A DNA stretch of 6,934 bases, taken from NCBI GenBank assembly GCA_001818835.1, contig MHKL01000021.1:1-6934 (forward strand), given 5' to 3'. Made by a program: the position numbers and the translations under genes. Below are positions 5,715 through 6,934 of the stretch, one piece after another. The notes below the pieces were generated by a model. The model was given only the letters and a program-made list of their open reading frames with translations. It had not been told where the DNA came from and made no database searches. Source of the stretch: Candidatus Komeilibacteria bacterium RIFCSPLOWO2_01_FULL_45_10 (GTDB lineage Bacteria > Patescibacteriota > Patescibacteriia > UBA1558 > UBA10009). Within the stretch, counting starts at the first letter, position 1, and each line of letters opens with the position of its first letter.

Positions 5715-6851
5715 TTAGTGATAGAGATTGAAAGTTTTATTTAAAAATTCCTTAAAGTCAGTCGGGTGATTGAAAGAGAGAGTAGGTTGATTAATTACTT
5801 CCTTAATTTTTTTTGCCAGCGTTTGGGGATTTTTCGGCTCAACCAAACATTGTTCGTCAATAATTTCCGGCACCCCGCCGACTTTGGTGGCGACAATGGG
5901 AATGCCAGCAGCTTGGGCTTTTAAGACAGCGTAGGGCAGGCCTTCTTTAACCGATGGTAAAACGAATAAGTCAAAGCCCTTAAGCAAGCGGTGGGCGTTG
6001 GGAATGCTGCCTAATAGGAAAAAATTATTAGTCAATCCGCGATTAGCGATTAGCGATTCAAGATTCTGCCTTTCCGCGCCATCGCCGATAACCGCGAAGA
6101 TTAAATCGGAACGTTCTTTTAAAAGCAGCGCCGCCGCTCCAATCAAATAATTAATGCCTTTGGTGGGGTAGAGGTTGGCGATAGTGCCAATCAGCTTGTA
6201 GCTTGTAGCTTGTAGCTTGTAGCTTCTTTCTGGCGGAGTTTTTTTGATTAATTCTTGCCGTGCCAGTTCTTTTTCAAGAAAGTTCAATTGAGAATAATTA
6301 ACGGCATTATGGATGGTAACGATTTTTGATTTAAAATTGTGCTTTAGGGCGATTTGCCTATCAGCTTCCGAAACGCAGATAATCGCGTCTTTCCATTTAG
6401 CCGATATTTTTTCTATCCAGAAATAAAGTTTTTTAACCAGCCAGTTAAGGGGTTCGTTAAAAACCCAGCCATGGGCGGTATAAGTAATTAGTAATTGGTT
6501 ATTAGTTATTAGTTTATAGATTTGCCCTGCCAAACTTCCCAAAAAACCGATTTTAGAACTATTTAGATGAATAATGTCCGGCCTTTCTTTTTTGAAGATT
6601 TTAATCAGTTCCCACAAGGCCAGAAAGTCAAAAAGAGGATTAACGGCCCTTTTGGTGTATTTTAGTTTTTGATATCTGACATTGGCCTGATTAAGTTCTT
6701 TAAATAATTCGCCGTTGCCTTCTCCGGACAAAACCAAACAATCATATTGATTTTTATCAATGTTTGTGGCTAAATTGAACAGATATTCCTGGGCGCCGCC
6801 CCATTCCGATTGCGTTATTAGATAGATAATTTTTTTGCTTAAGTTAGCCAT
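5715..6851 (-). CDS. GT4-family glycosyltransferase (GT-B fold)
   Basis: The product has 378 residues, the usual length for GT4 enzymes, which transfer a sugar from a nucleotide donor to glycans or lipid-linked acceptors at the cytoplasmic membrane face. The N-terminal domain has WGGAQEYLFNLA (17-28), DIIHLNSSK (92-100), YTAHGW (124-129), an IICVSEADR segment (157-165) and IHNAVN (180-185). The C-terminal domain opens with IGTIANLYPTKG (221-232), then has VIGDGAER (254-261), LLGSIPNA and FVLPSVKEGLPYAVL. The E-x7-E donor-binding motif reads E303...K311, so the second Glu is replaced by Lys (codon AAA). Heptamer-derived segments lie at 112-122, 209-220 and 265-271. No signal peptide or membrane helix is seen. 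The ATG at 6851 is chosen because the first beta-strand (KKIIYLIT) follows directly; no Shine-Dalgarno is evident. The gene is convergent with the surface-protein gene and uses AT-rich codons. The exact sugar and acceptor cannot be told; a role in surface glycans or capsule is inferred. Confidence 0.9.
   Translation of the reverse strand: MANLSKKIIYLITQSEWGGAQEYLFNLATNIDKNQYDCLVLSGEGNGELFKELNQANVRYQKLKYTKRAVNPLFDFLALWELIKIFKKERPDIIHLNSSKIGFLGSLAGQIYKLITNNQLLITYTAHGWVFNEPLNWLVKKLYFWIEKISAKWKDAIICVSEADRQIALKHNFKSKIVTIHNAVNYSQLNFLEKELARQELIKKTPPERSYKLQATSYKLIGTIANLYPTKGINYLIGAAALLLKERSDLIFAVIGDGAERQNLESLIANRGLTNNFFLLGSIPNAHRLLKGFDLFVLPSVKEGLPYAVLKAQAAGIPIVATKVGGVPEIIDEQCLVEPKNPQTLAKKIKEVINQPTLSFNHPTDFKEFLNKTFNLYH
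6039..6058. repeat. Heptamer tandem repeat GCGATTA, about 2.9 units
   Basis: GCGATTA occurs at 6039-6045 and 6046-6052 and as six bases at 6053-6058. On the minus strand it encodes ESLIANR (residues 265-271) in the linker after VIGDGAER. One of its three reading phases contains TAA, so a longer array would break the frame. The array stops short of that. Confidence 0.8.
6193..6225. repeat. Heptamer tandem repeat AGCTTGT, about 4.7 units
   Basis: Four perfect AGCTTGT units (6193-6220) are followed by AGCTT. Seven bases read through all three phases give a seven-residue period: SYKLQATSYKL at residues 210-220 of the glycosyltransferase. The unit contains no stop codon in any phase on the coding strand. 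The insert falls in the linker before the C-terminal domain (IGTIANLYPTKG), where extra length is likely tolerated. Confidence 0.9.
6478..6519. repeat. Degenerate heptamer array of TTATTAG type, 5-6 units
   Basis: Two perfect TTATTAG units (6499-6512) sit in phase with diverged units on both sides: two to three before (6478-6498) and one after (6513-6519). Every unit ends in AG or GG. On the minus strand the clear part encodes YKLITNNQLLIT (residues 112-123), just before the conserved YTAHGW strand of the glycosyltransferase. Confidence 0.7.
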
Positions 6852-6860
6852 TTTTTATCA

Positions 6861-6902
6861 TTGACTTCAAGAGGCGTTTTGATTATAATGTTAGGGTATA
6901 AT
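6861..6902 (+). promoter_or_regulatory. Promoter for the gene at the right edge
   Basis: TTGACT (6861-6866) and TATAAT (6884-6889) are 17 bases apart, one mismatch from full consensus. A second TATAAT lies at 6897-6902 without a good -35 box. Transcription would start near 6896 or 6909 and run into the ATG at 6923 with a very short leader. The region between the divergent genes is only 71 bases. The reverse strand also shows TATAAT (6887-6882) but no convincing -35, so the glycosyltransferase promoter is less clear. Confidence 0.7.
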
Positions 6903-6922
6903 TTTTTTACCATTTAATCAAT

Positions 6923-6934
6923 ATGAAAGACGTT
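6923..6934 (+). CDS. Start of an unidentified gene, cut by the window edge
   Basis: ATG AAA GAC GTT (MKDV) is the first start codon after the promoter at 6861-6902 and stays open to the end of the window. No Shine-Dalgarno precedes it, as for the glycosyltransferase start. Four codons are too few to name a product. Its orientation is divergent from the glycosyltransferase. Confidence 0.4.

Overview
The window reads as chromosomal DNA from a Candidate Phyla Radiation (Patescibacteria) bacterium, most likely of the Parcubacteria type. This is inferred from protein style, not from a marker gene. The large secreted protein carries an N-terminal module typical of CPR surface proteins (GDLVK...VYYLD...YMTWYSDF) and a C-terminal WSD...DWFNGY motif. 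The first protein resembles the DUF5667 family, which is common in CPR. The glycosyltransferase gene is studded with 7-bp tandem repeats. The three long frames end in TAG, TAA and TAA and contain no internal TGA, so nothing suggests the UGA=Gly code of Gracilibacteria or Absconditabacteria.

Layout. (1) Bases 2-997, plus strand: the 3' part of a gene for a K/E-rich helical protein with a probable DUF5667-like start; its beginning lies outside the window. (2) Bases 998-1438: 441 bases with no long gene but dense in signals. A perfect consensus promoter (TTGACA, 17 bases, TATAAT) starts five bases after the preceding stop codon. It should produce an mRNA with a leader of about 400 nt carrying four substantial hairpins. 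(3) Bases 1439-5563, plus strand: a 1374-residue secreted, S-layer-like protein with a signal peptide, two copies of an N-terminal surface motif, six degenerate beta-rich modules, and a conserved C-terminal motif. (4) Bases 5564-5714: a strong hairpin terminator with T-runs on both sides, placed between two convergent genes, then a 23-bp-period direct repeat. (5) Bases 5715-6851, minus strand: a GT4-type glycosyltransferase. (6) Bases 6852-6934: a short divergent intergenic region with a second good plus-strand promoter, and the first four codons of a probable next gene.

How it fits together. The consensus promoter, long folded leader, strong terminator and GC-rich, biased codon use of the large gene all suggest one very highly expressed monocistronic transcript for the main cell-surface protein, possibly with post-transcriptional control in the leader. 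The glycosyltransferase is convergent and separately transcribed. It may decorate surface glycans or the surface protein, but only proximity supports that. The most unusual items are the structured leader, whose hairpins A and C share a sequence core, and the in-phase heptamer repeats inside the glycosyltransferase gene.
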